Notes under the pieces: generated by a model
Database searches by the model: none
What the model saw: only the letters and a program-made list of their open reading frames with translations
Told to the model about the DNA's origin: nothing
In this document: piece after piece, positions 1 to 8,104 of the stretch
Position numbering within the stretch: the stretch's first letter is position 1
Layout: every line of letters starts with the position of its first letter
Source of the DNA: JADHUC01 sp964617665
GTDB taxonomy: Bacteria; Planctomycetota; Planctomycetia; Pirellulales; Pirellulaceae
NCBI GenBank assembly: GCA_964617665.1
Contig: CAZUAH010000201.1
Location: forward strand, 1-22,686
Reading direction: 5' to 3'
Length of the DNA stretch: 22,686 nt
Program-made: the position numbers and the translations under genes

Positions 1-446
1 GAGTCCCTCAAAATGATCCCCAATCGTGAAGAGAATCTGGGCCGCCGGAGGCCTCGCTCTCAGCGCCTATGGACGGCAGGCACGAAAGTGCCGCAAGTAG
101 GAAAGCCAAACTCGTAACCACACGTATCAAAACGTGCATGGTGCCCCCTGCGCCAAGAACGGCGATATGAATAGCCATAACGATGGCTGACTGTACTAAA
201 GCCAGCGTAATCGTTATCGGCGACGCGATCGTTAGACTTTGAAGAATCGCTATTATCGGAAAAGTTTCGCCAATTTGACATGGCGATACAGATGGTCACC
301 GAACAATCGAAGACGCGGATTGGCAGCTACTGGGCTTCAGGGCGCGAACCGTGAGACGGGGCAAACCGCAAGAAGCGGTGTTGCGAAAGACTGCGAGGCA
401 AGCCTGGACGCCAGAAGCTCAAAGCGAATCAGCGTCCCTACAGGCG
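1..446. other. gene-poor stretch downstream of the surface-protein gene
   Basis: Apart from the short signal-peptide-like frame, no reading frame here resembles a protein I know. A small perfect hairpin (cacgt/acgtg, loop of six bases) lies at 121-136. I see no clear terminator with a T-run after the surface-protein stop codon at 447. Confidence 0.5.
8..139 (-). CDS. possible small secreted peptide or broken gene start
   Basis: A 43-codon reading frame starts at ATG 139 and stops with TGA at 10-8. Its first 26 residues look like a signal peptide: MHVLIRVV, then a hydrophobic stretch SLAFLLAALS, then CLPSIGA before an acidic, polar tail. No convincing Shine-Dalgarno is seen apart from a G-run just upstream. 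A different minus-strand frame, open from about 66 to the window edge, reads AAQILFTIGDHFEGL, which looks more protein-like than the 17 residues that end this frame. A one-base frameshift could therefore join a signal peptide to a gene lying beyond the left edge. No family is recognised. It may equally be chance. Confidence 0.25.
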   Translation of the reverse strand: MHVLIRVVTSLAFLLAALSCLPSIGAESEASGGPDSLHDWGSF

Positions 447-3400
447 TCACCGAGCCGTAAGAAAGCGACGTTTCGAGAAGCCAGCCGGGTGTTCTCCGAA
501 CAGGTAATCAACTGCGTCGACGCCCGGCCCTAAGTTGATATCGGCGAACTCGTCGTTCTGGTTCGTAGTCGCCGCGACAGTACCTACCGTCTCCAGTCCA
601 TCGCGGTAACTGGTTGGCTGGTCTTCCACCAACCGATACGTGCCCGGCCGTAGGTCTGCAAACCGGAAAGCGCCATCATTGCCCGTCGTGGTCTGCAATT
701 GGACCGGTTGGCCGAGCGTATCCACGCCAACCAGTTGAACGGTAACACCGGAAATGGGCGACTCGCCGCCATCCATCAAACCGTCATAGTCCAAATCCAG
801 ATAGACCAGTCCCGAGATGCTGGAGAACAAAGCGTCCACCGCCGTCGGCTCAAGGGCGGTGTTGTTCTGTAGGGTGATTTCGGTTTCGTTGCCGCTCACC
901 TCCGCTTGGTTTGTGATCGTGCCGGTTGTCTCAGGCCGCACTTGCGTGACAATGGTGGCCGTCGCGCTTTGCCCGACCGCCAAGTTGCCGAGGTTTGCCG
1001 TGACCACACTGGCCGAGTGACCGACTGTCCCCTGGCTGCTACTGGCAGAGGTGAATGTCACTTCACTAGGCAGCGTGTCGACGAGCGTCACACCCGTTGC
1101 GTCAGATGGCCCACTGTTGGTAACGGTCAGCGTATAGGTCAACGAATCACCCGCAGTCACCGGGTCAGCGGAATCGGATTTAGTGACCGTCAGGTCGATT
1201 CGAGGATTGACGACGGTTGGCTCGTCGTCGACGTTGTTGTTCGGGTTGATTTCGGTTTCATTGCCGCTGACATTCGCCACGTTGACGATCGTTCCACGTG
1301 TTGCAGGATCAACGTCCACCAAAACCGTCACCGTGATCGAGGCACCTACGTCCAAGTCGCCAAGGTTGGCCGTTACCGTTTGGCCGGCACCACTCACGGT
1401 GCCTTGACCTGTCGAGGCCGAGCGATACGTAACGCCAGCGGGCAACGTATCGACGACCATGACGCCAGTCGCGTCGGAAGGGCCGTTGTTGACGATGGCC
1501 AGCGTGTACGTAAGGCTTTCGCCCGCGATAACTGGATCCGGCGAGTCTGTTTTGAGAATCGCCAAATCCACCTGCGGCTGAATCTGCGTCGGTTCGGCGT
1601 CGGTATTGTTGCTGGTCGTAATTTCAGTCTCGTTACCACTGACCGTGGCCGTGTTGACGATCGTACCACGCGTGGACGGATCAACGTCGACAGTGATCGT
1701 GATTGTGGTCGAGGCTCTAACGGCCAAGTTGCCGACGTTGGCCGTTACCGTCGTTCCCGCACCATTTACCGTTCCTTGGGTGGTCATCGCCGACGCAAAA
1801 GTGACACCGCTCGGCAGCGCGTCGACAACCGTGACGCCCGTGGCATTCGATGGACCGTTGTTGGTGGCGACCAATGTGTAAGTCAACTGGCCTCCGGCAA
1901 TCGCCGGGTCTGGCGAATCCGACTTGTCGATGGCCAAATCGATCACCGGATTGACCACCGTCGGTTCGGTGTCTGTATTGTTACTGGTTGTGATTTCAGT
2001 CTCGTTTCCACTCACCGTAGCCGTGTTGACGATCGTACCTCGCGTGGACGGATCAACGTCGACAGTGATGGTGATCGTGGTCGAGGCGCTAACGGCTAAG
2101 TTGCCGATGTCGGCCGTTACCGTCGCCCCCGCGCCACTCACGGTTCCTCGGGTGGTTGTAGCCGATGCGAAACTGACACCACTCGGCAGTGTGTCAACGA
2201 CTGTGACGCCCGTGGCATTCGATGGGCCGTTGTTGGTGACAATCAGCGTATAGGTCAACTGTTCTCCAGCAACAACCGGGTCTGGCGAATCCGATTTGTC
2301 GATAGCCAGATCGATGACTGGATTGACTACTGTCGGTTCGGTGTCCGTGTTGTTGGCGGTCGTCGTTTCGGTTTCGTTGCCGCTGACCGTGGCCGTATTG
2401 AGGATTGTGCCTTGTGTGGAAGAATCGACGTCGACGGTAATTGTCACCGTGGCCGAGCCGCCGTTGGCCATGTTGCCAAGGTTGGCTGTGACGGTGTTGC
2501 CGGCGCCGCTCACCGTGCCTTGGCTAGTCGATGCCGTGCGGTATGTGACCCCGGCCGGCAGAGTGTCGACGACGGTTACTCCAGTAGCATCGGATGGCCC
2601 GCTGTTGCTGACGTCCAACGTGTACGTCAACTGACCGCCGGCCTGCACTGGATCCGGCGAATCTGATTTGTCAATCGCCAAGTCGATCACCGGGTCGATC
2701 TGTGTCGGTTCCGTGTCGGTGTTGTTGCTGGTCGTGATTTCAGTTTCGTTCCCGCTGACCGTGGCCGTGTTGAGGATCCTGCCTTGAGTCCCCGGAGCGA
2801 TGTCGACCGTGACCGTTATCGTCGCGAAAGCACCGGCTGCCATATCAGCAAGGTTCGCCGTTACGGTATTCCCCGAGCCGCTCACTGTGCCCTGGGTGGT
2901 CGTGGCCGACGCAAACGTGACGCCAGTGGGCAGTGTGTCGATGACGGTGACGCCGGTCGCGTCCGATGGACCGTTGTTCGTGACGACCAACGTGTAAGTC
3001 AACTGACCACCAGCGACCGCCGGATCCGGCGAATCCGCTTTGTCGATAGCCAAATCAATCCGCGGATTAACGACGGTTGGCTCGGTATCCACGTTGTTGG
3101 CGGTAGTCGTTTCTATTTCGTTTCCACTGACCGTCGCCGTATTGACGATGGTGCCGCGGGTCGCAGGATCAACGTCCACCTCAATCGTCACCGTAGCCGA
3201 ATCGCTGACGGCCAAGCCGCCAAGGTTGGCCGTGACAGTAGCACCCGAACCACTAACCGTGCCCTGACTGGTAACTGCTGAACGGTACGTGACACCAGTA
3301 GGCAGAGTGTCAACCACGGTAACGCCCGTGGCATCCGAGGGCCCGTGGTTCGTGATCTGTAGCGTGTATGTGAGAATCTCGCCCGCAACGACGGGATCTG

Positions 3401-4955
3401 GAAGGTCGGACTTGAATATCGCTAGATCGGTGATGGTGGCAAAGCCGAAATCGACGCTCAGGTTCGTGTTTCGGTCCGCGTCGCCATCGTTGATCGGTTC
3501 ATTGCCGGCTGCCAGAGTGACTGTGGCAGCGACAACACCTTGTCCGGCCAAGACCGACCCATTGTCATCGTTGTTCACGTCGTCATCGGGATCCGGAGCC
3601 GGATCGTTGCCGGTGCTGGTGACCAGTCCAGCCAGCGCACCACCGACCGCGAAGTTCGATGTGTCCACCTGCACGACGTAGTCGCCCGGCAGCAGGTCGC
3701 CGAAACCATAGTTGCCGTTTGCATCGGTTGTCGTACTGGTCTCCAGGGCATCCACACCCGCCGTTAAACCGCCACTTGAATCGGTATCCCTGTACAGGTT
3801 AAGCGTTACGTCGCTGATGCCGCTTTCTCCCGCGTCACGAACTCCGTCGTTGTCGGTGTCACTCCACACCAGGTCGCCCAGACTCATGGGTTGCAGATTC
3901 GCGAAATTGGCCGTCAACACAGTCGGCCCGACAAGCCCCAAATCGTCGATCTCTCCGTCCACCGCCGCCACACCCGCAATCTCCAGTTGAATGGCACCGA
4001 CGTGTTCAAAATCCGCGCCGCCACCCGCCTGGAGTGCGAAAGCGCTAAACGGAACGGTCACCGTGACATCCGCCGCGCCGGTGCCAGTGTTCGGAATGGC
4101 AACACTGGCGCTCGAAAAGCTGCCCGCACCCGAGTAGATGCGCAGCGTGGCCGTACCGTTGTCGTGGTCGGCCCCCATGATCAACCGCAGTGCCGTGCTG
4201 GCCCCACCTTCAGTCAGGTCTACGTCGCCTAACCCCGTTGGATCGAGATTGATGGCGTCATTGTCGGGGCCATCCCAGGTGACGAGCCGGCGCCCATTGG
4301 CGTCGGAAACTGCAGCAAAAACAAGGGTTTGCGGACTGAACGTATTGGACATCAATTCGACTCGTCCAGTACCAGACGTCAACTCGACATACATGTCGCG
4401 CTCACCGCCAATCACCTCCGGCGCTGGCACGGCCGAGGCGTCAAACGGGGAGCCCAGCGAGGACGCTTCGACTGATTGCGTCGTAAGATCATACGAATCG
4501 ATGGTCGAACCGGTCACACCTGCCGCGTCCAAGGCCGTGACTGCAACGCTTTGGACACTTTGGCCAGCGCGCTGCAGCAATCCCGTTGCGGCCTCTTGCT
4601 CGACGAAGTACTGTCCGGCCGACAGACTATTGAAACGGTAGTTTCCCGATCCATTCGTCGGTTGAGTACCAGCCAGCGTATCGTCGCTACCAGCCCCGGT
4701 GCCGCCGAAACTACCATCGCCACCGTCGGAATAGAGGTTGACGGTCACACCTGCGACCCCAGTGTCGTCGCCTGTAATGCCGTTATCCGTGGCGTCAATG
4801 AATACGGTTCCCGCAATTGACGCCATGTTGGCTGCCAGCAGGTTTCGATTCTCCAGCGGCTCAAGTAGCAAACGCCGCTTTGCACGACGTCTTCGAAGAC
4901 GAGTCCGTTGAACTGCCGAAAGCAGGCCTCGCGCGAACTGGAAGGGCGACGTCAT
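447..4955 (-). CDS. giant surface protein with SdrD B-like domains and seven DUF11 repeats
   Basis: The called protein has 1502 residues. The start at 4955 is chosen because GGAGG sits nine bases upstream; the reading frame stays open to 5210 but that extension has no family-like sequence. Residues 18-42 contain an Arg-rich patch followed by LLLEPLENRNLLAA, an N-terminal motif common in large exported planctomycete proteins. Domains in order: SdrD B/Cna-B-like (about 46-125, IAGTVFIDATDNG), an unassigned beta-rich region (about 130-355), a second SdrD B-like domain (about 358-505, GDLVWSDTDNDGVRDAGESG) with an Asp/Asn-rich loop that could bind calcium, seven DUF11 repeats (about 508-1375), and a third SdrD B-like domain (about 1380-1488, GLVYLDLDYDGLMDGGESP). 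The protein ends in SKRRFLTAR. An adhesive or structural role at the cell surface is inferred from the architecture. No catalytic domain is seen. It appears to be transcribed alone. Confidence 0.93.
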   Translation of the reverse strand: MTSPFQFARGLLSAVQRTRLRRRRAKRRLLLEPLENRNLLAANMASIAGTVFIDATDNGITGDDTGVAGVTVNLYSDGGDGSFGGTGAGSDDTLAGTQPTNGSGNYRFNSLSAGQYFVEQEAATGLLQRAGQSVQSVAVTALDAAGVTGSTIDSYDLTTQSVEASSLGSPFDASAVPAPEVIGGERDMYVELTSGTGRVELMSNTFSPQTLVFAAVSDANGRRLVTWDGPDNDAINLDPTGLGDVDLTEGGASTALRLIMGADHDNGTATLRIYSGAGSFSSASVAIPNTGTGAADVTVTVPFSAFALQAGGGADFEHVGAIQLEIAGVAAVDGEIDDLGLVGPTVLTANFANLQPMSLGDLVWSDTDNDGVRDAGESGISDVTLNLYRDTDSSGGLTAGVDALETSTTTDANGNYGFGDLLPGDYVVQVDTSNFAVGGALAGLVTSTGNDPAPDPDDDVNNDDNGSVLAGQGVVAATVTLAAGNEPINDGDADRNTNLSVDFGFATITDLAIFKSDLPDPVVAGEILTYTLQITNHGPSDATGVTVVDTLPTGVTYRSAVTSQGTVSGSGATVTANLGGLAVSDSATVTIEVDVDPATRGTIVNTATVSGNEIETTTANNVDTEPTVVNPRIDLAIDKADSPDPAVAGGQLTYTLVVTNNGPSDATGVTVIDTLPTGVTFASATTTQGTVSGSGNTVTANLADMAAGAFATITVTVDIAPGTQGRILNTATVSGNETEITTSNNTDTEPTQIDPVIDLAIDKSDSPDPVQAGGQLTYTLDVSNSGPSDATGVTVVDTLPAGVTYRTASTSQGTVSGAGNTVTANLGNMANGGSATVTITVDVDSSTQGTILNTATVSGNETETTTANNTDTEPTVVNPVIDLAIDKSDSPDPVVAGEQLTYTLIVTNNGPSNATGVTVVDTLPSGVSFASATTTRGTVSGAGATVTADIGNLAVSASTTITITVDVDPSTRGTIVNTATVSGNETEITTSNNTDTEPTVVNPVIDLAIDKSDSPDPAIAGGQLTYTLVATNNGPSNATGVTVVDALPSGVTFASAMTTQGTVNGAGTTVTANVGNLAVRASTTITITVDVDPSTRGTIVNTATVSGNETEITTSNNTDAEPTQIQPQVDLAILKTDSPDPVIAGESLTYTLAIVNNGPSDATGVMVVDTLPAGVTYRSASTGQGTVSGAGQTVTANLGDLDVGASITVTVLVDVDPATRGTIVNVANVSGNETEINPNNNVDDEPTVVNPRIDLTVTKSDSADPVTAGDSLTYTLTVTNSGPSDATGVTLVDTLPSEVTFTSASSSQGTVGHSASVVTANLGNLAVGQSATATIVTQVRPETTGTITNQAEVSGNETEITLQNNTALEPTAVDALFSSISGLVYLDLDYDGLMDGGESPISGVTVQLVGVDTLGQPVQLQTTTGNDGAFRFADLRPGTYRLVEDQPTSYRDGLETVGTVAATTNQNDEFADINLGPGVDAVDYLFGEHPAGFSKRRFLTAR
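831..3434 (-). repeat. seven tandem 372-bp units encoding DUF11 repeats
   Basis: The DNA matching the DSPDP motif recurs at 3397, 3025, 2653, 2281, 1909, 1537 and 1165, always exactly 372 bases (124 codons) apart, so no unit has gained or lost a codon. Each unit begins near (V/R)IDLAIDKSDSPDP, contains NNGPSDATGVTVVDTLP and TATVSGNETE, and ends in EPTVVNP or EPTQIDP. The central units are the most alike, including at the DNA level. The first (DLPDP) and last (DSADP) are the most divergent. Confidence 0.95.
4830..4871 (-). other. planctomycete N-terminal LEPLENRNLLA motif
   Basis: This segment encodes LLLEPLENRNLLAA directly after a run of Arg and Lys residues. Variants of LEPLExRxLLA occur near the N-terminus of many large planctomycete exported proteins and are thought to take part in export or sorting. 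The role is inferred from family knowledge. Confidence 0.8.
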
Positions 4956-4964
4956 GGCTCCTCT

Positions 4965-4969
4965 CCTCC
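4965..4969 (-). promoter_or_regulatory. Shine-Dalgarno deciding the surface-protein start
   Basis: On the minus strand GGAGG lies nine bases before ATG 4955. A second AGGAG is only two bases from the ATG and is too close to be the main site. This supports the 4955 start over the upstream ATG at 5210. Confidence 0.7.
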
Positions 4970-5355
4970 GTCCATGGACAGCGTTCCCGTTGGTGTTGAA
5001 GGAGTTTCCTCCGCGCACCAGATGGAAATCGCGTTGTTTGTTGCGGCCCGTTCTATCCTTGCCGGACCACGATACTGGGAAACCAGCCGCTGATGTGAAT
5101 CCCACAGATCCTCGCTCGCCCGCCTTTATCTCGTCCCAATCGTTGGACACACTGCCATAGGTGTCTGGAGATATGCGAATTGTCAGCGCATACGCGCTGT
5201 GCGAGGGCATCTGACTTGACTTATCGGACGCCCTATCCGTGGACTTTACCTTGCGGGAGAGGGATGCCCTACTCTACGGGCGCGAACCCGAAGAATGCTA
5301 GCGGTGGATGCGTTGAGTGGCGCGGCTTTCGATATTTTCTGGTAGACCGTGGCTC

Positions 5356-5423
5356 GGGTGGCGGGCTCTCGCCCGAAGCCCCGGGGCTTCCCTCGCTGAG
5401 GCTCAGTCCAGCCCCGGCCACCC
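5356..5423. repeat. cloverleaf-like intergenic repeat
   Basis: An outer stem gggtggc (5356-5362) pairs with gccaccc (5417-5423). It encloses three smaller hairpins: cgggc/gcccg (5362-5375, sharing one base with the outer arm), the perfect palindrome aagccccggggctt (5376-5389), and ctgag/ctcag (5396-5406). The element begins 24 bases beyond the symporter stop codon and could end transcription of the long minus-strand operon, although no T-run follows it. I recognise the sequence type as a dispersed intergenic repeat of Pirellula-like planctomycetes; that recognition is from memory. Confidence 0.75.
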
Positions 5424-5447
5424 AATCTGGCATTGATCGACGATCCA

Positions 5448-7370
5448 TTAGCCGCGGAAGTAAAGGTAGGCAGCCAGGATCGCACCCAGTACGAGGCCCG
5501 AAGTAGCCACGTCGATCCAGTTCCAGCTCGAGCGGCTCTTCTCGCGGTCGGTTGCCGACAGCGTGCCGAAAGTAAGGCCGCTGATCTTTTCGTAGTCCGG
5601 GGCCTTCGTCATGTAACTGACCACCACCATCGTGATCCCACTGACGATCAGAATCAGGATGCTGTAGTACTGGAAGAACATATTGTTCATGATCCAGAAG
5701 AACGTACCGTCGGCGTATTCATGCTTGAACAGCGCGACGGGCGTGTCGATCACAAGTCGGAACAGCCCCATCGCGAACCCGACCAGCATCGAAGCCAGGC
5801 AGCCCGGACCGTTGAGCCGTTTCCAGAAAATCCCGAAGAAGAAAACGACGAATATGGGCGGCGCCAAGTACGCTTGCACGCCTTGCAGGTAGGAGTAAAG
5901 CCCTTGACTGCCTTGAATGACCGGGATCCACGCCAGCCCGATCAGCACCATCGCCACGGTTGCGATCCGTCCGATCCAAACGAGCTGATGCTCGGAGGTC
6001 TTCGGCTGGAGTCGCGAGTAGAAATCCATGGTGAAGAGCGTCGCCGATGCGTTGAAGACGCCCGCGAGCGAACTCATCAGGGCGGCCAATAGCCCCGCCA
6101 CCACGATCCCCCGGACGCCCGCCGGCAGGATCGTGATGACCAGCAGCGGAAAGGCGCCTTGTGCTTTGTCCTTGTCCGCCGTCGGCGCCGCACCCTCAGC
6201 CGGCGCGTTTCCGTCCGTTTCCGCGAGCACCCTGTTGGCCAGGTACACGTTGTTGGCTTCGGCCATCGTCAGCGATTTCCCGCCGATCGCTTGAACCGCT
6301 TCGGGCGTGAATGTCTCGCCGCTTTCACTCTTTGCAACGATCGCAGCCCGCTGCTCGTCACTAAGTTGCGTCTCGGCGACGTCGTGCCCCTTCAGAGCCA
6401 ACGCGAAGCAGATCATACCGGGGATGATGAAGATGAAGACCGGCAACAGCTTCAGCATCGAGGCGAAAATCGAACCGCGACGCGCTTCGCGTTCGTCCGG
6501 CGCACCAAGGGCACGTTGCACGATATATTGGTCGGTACACCAGTACCAAAGCCCGATGACCGGGGCACAGAAGAGCATGCTGACCCATGGGAAGTTGCCG
6601 TTGAAATACCAGGCCATCTCGCCTGTCTTCGTCGTGGCGTCGTAAGTGTTGACCGGCGACCAGGTCGCAGTCGCCCCTTCCGGGACGATCGGCTTCCAGA
6701 GGTTGAACGCCTCGCCTCCGATCGTCGCGCGAAGCTCTTCCCACCCACCGAGTGCCTGCAGGCCAAAGACTGTAACCAAGACCGAACCGACCACGAGGAT
6801 AATCGTCTGCAACGCTTCGGTATAGACGACCGCCCGCAGACCGCCGAGGATTGTGTAAATACCGGTCATCACGATCACCAAGATCGAGCCGATCCAAAAG
6901 GCGTCGAGTGGACCAAGCCGCATCTCGGGCAGCAGCACCGAGAAGACGATTCCGCCCGCGAAGATGCCGACCGCGATCTTCGTGATGACATACGCCACCA
7001 GCGAGATCATCGAGAGGACCCAGCGGCTGTTCGGGCTGAACCGGCGTTCGAGGAACTCCGGCATGGTGAAGACCTTTGACCGCATATAAAACGGGATCAG
7101 CACCCACGCGAGAACCAGCAGACACCACGCGTGCAGTTCGTAGTGGGCCATCGCCACGCCGTTCGTGCAACCGCTGCCGGCCAGCCCGACTAGATGTTCC
7201 GATCCGATATTCGATGCGAAGATCGACGCCCCGATGACAAACCATCCAAGATTTCGTCCGGCCAGGAAGTAGTCATCGGCGGTATCCTTGTTCTTCGCGA
7301 TCACCCACCAGGCCACGCCCAGCAGCACACCAAAGTATGACGCGATTACTACCCAGTCCAGAGTTTCCAT
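5448..7370 (-). CDS. sodium/sugar symporter, SGLT type (SSS family)
   Basis: This 640-residue multi-pass inner-membrane protein belongs to the solute:sodium symporter family. It opens with a short hydrophobic helix (VVIASYFGVLLGVAWWVIA), then the family signature DYFLAGRNLGWFVIGASIFASNIGSEHLVGL at about 33-63. WYWCTDQYIVQR (275-286) closely resembles animal SGLT sequence. AALMSSLAGVFNASATLFTMD (429-449) matches the helix that helps form the second sodium site (Ser433 and Ser434). A long hydrophilic loop lies at about 327-405. AAAAGGA precedes the ATG by about eight bases. The gene starts 36 bases after the araD stop, so it is likely the last gene of the pentose operon. Arabinose or a related pentose is the inferred substrate; galactose or glucose remain possible. 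Confidence 0.93.
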   Translation of the reverse strand: METLDWVVIASYFGVLLGVAWWVIAKNKDTADDYFLAGRNLGWFVIGASIFASNIGSEHLVGLAGSGCTNGVAMAHYELHAWCLLVLAWVLIPFYMRSKVFTMPEFLERRFSPNSRWVLSMISLVAYVITKIAVGIFAGGIVFSVLLPEMRLGPLDAFWIGSILVIVMTGIYTILGGLRAVVYTEALQTIILVVGSVLVTVFGLQALGGWEELRATIGGEAFNLWKPIVPEGATATWSPVNTYDATTKTGEMAWYFNGNFPWVSMLFCAPVIGLWYWCTDQYIVQRALGAPDEREARRGSIFASMLKLLPVFIFIIPGMICFALALKGHDVAETQLSDEQRAAIVAKSESGETFTPEAVQAIGGKSLTMAEANNVYLANRVLAETDGNAPAEGAAPTADKDKAQGAFPLLVITILPAGVRGIVVAGLLAALMSSLAGVFNASATLFTMDFYSRLQPKTSEHQLVWIGRIATVAMVLIGLAWIPVIQGSQGLYSYLQGVQAYLAPPIFVVFFFGIFWKRLNGPGCLASMLVGFAMGLFRLVIDTPVALFKHEYADGTFFWIMNNMFFQYYSILILIVSGITMVVVSYMTKAPDYEKISGLTFGTLSATDREKSRSSWNWIDVATSGLVLGAILAAYLYFRG

Positions 7371-7406
7371 CTGTTCGTCCTTTTCGTGTCGCGGGTTGAC
7401 CCTTGT

Positions 7407-8099
7407 TCATTCCTTCTGACCGTAGTATGCGTGCGCACCGTGTTTGCGCTGGTAGTGCTTCTGAAGGACGTACGATTCTAGAACCGGAGCGTCGGGGCGA
7501 ATCGACATGGTGCCAATCGCCATTTTGGCAACGGCCTCCAAAGCCACGGCATTCTTGACTGAATCGTCGGCGTTCTTGCCCCACGCAAACGGCCCGTGTC
7601 CGGCCACCAGCACGGCAGGCATCTCCAACGGGTCGACGTCGGCGAACCGCTCGACGATCACTTGCCCGGTATTGGCCTCGTAGGCGGTCTCGACTTCCTG
7701 TTGTGACAGCGGACGAGTCACCGGGACGGGACCGAAGAAATGGTCCGCGTGTGTCGTGCCATAGCAGGGGATTTCGACGCGGGCTTGGGCAAACATGCTG
7801 GCGTGTGAGCTGTGCGTATGCGTGATGCCGCCGATACTCTCGAGGTGACGATAAAGCAATACGTGGCTTGGTGTGTCGGACGACGGACGCAGGTCGCCTT
7901 CGATGACGTTACCCTCCAGATCCACGACCACCATGTGCTCGGGTTTCATGTCGTCATACGAAACGCCGCTCGGCTTGATCACAACCCGCTGTCGGTCGTC
8001 GCTGATGCCGCTGACGTTGCCCCAAGTCAGCGTCACCAGTCCGTGCCCCACTAGATCCAGGTTGGCCTGACAAACCTCGACCTTCAATTCTTCGAGCAT
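7407..8099 (-). CDS. araD: L-ribulose-5-phosphate 4-epimerase
   Basis: The called protein has 230 residues, matching the roughly 231 of E. coli AraD. It converts L-ribulose 5-phosphate to D-xylulose 5-phosphate in the cytoplasm. It is a class II aldolase-fold enzyme, and the metal and catalytic residues are visible: Asp75 (SSDTPSH), His94 and His96 (THTHSSH), Asp119 (THADHF), His168 (GHGPFAWG) and Tyr226 (HAYYGQ). The start at 8099 (MLEELK) is chosen because it aligns with E. coli AraD (MLEDLK) and AGGAAGGG lies nine bases upstream, inside the end of araB. The open frame continues to 8360 but that part is antisense-like overlap with araB. Only five bases separate it from the araB stop, so the two are probably translationally coupled. 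Confidence 0.96.
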   Translation of the reverse strand: MLEELKVEVCQANLDLVGHGLVTLTWGNVSGISDDRQRVVIKPSGVSYDDMKPEHMVVVDLEGNVIEGDLRPSSDTPSHVLLYRHLESIGGITHTHSSHASMFAQARVEIPCYGTTHADHFFGPVPVTRPLSQQEVETAYEANTGQVIVERFADVDPLEMPAVLVAGHGPFAWGKNADDSVKNAVALEAVAKMAIGTMSIRPDAPVLESYVLQKHYQRKHGAHAYYGQKE

Positions 8100-8104
8100 C
8101 AGTG

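Larger units (their letters stand above)
4956..5447. other. intergenic region between symporter and surface-protein genes
   Basis: The region holds the 5' leader of the surface-protein gene and the cloverleaf-like repeat at 5356-5423. The open frames crossing it have no family-like sequence. I found no convincing pair of -35 and -10 boxes: a CTGACA-like box at 5186-5181 on the minus strand has no properly spaced partner. Confidence 0.5.

Noticed and set aside
60..299. 79-codon minus-strand frame rich in Ser, Arg and Tyr
   Set aside because: Low-complexity composition without a family match; the overlapping frame with a hydrophobic signal-like segment is a better candidate.
906..2099. Long plus-strand reading frame opposite the DUF11 array
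   Set aside because: It is Arg/Asp-rich, repeats with the array period and mirrors codon bias of the real gene on the other strand. It has no family-like sequence.
831..3434. Regular repeat array considered as CRISPR or a satellite
   Set aside because: The 372-base units are coding throughout, in frame and match DUF11 protein repeats.
4956..5210. Upstream extension of the surface protein to ATG 5210
   Set aside because: A strong ribosome binding site precedes ATG 4955, and the planctomycete N-terminal motif then sits at a normal distance from the start.
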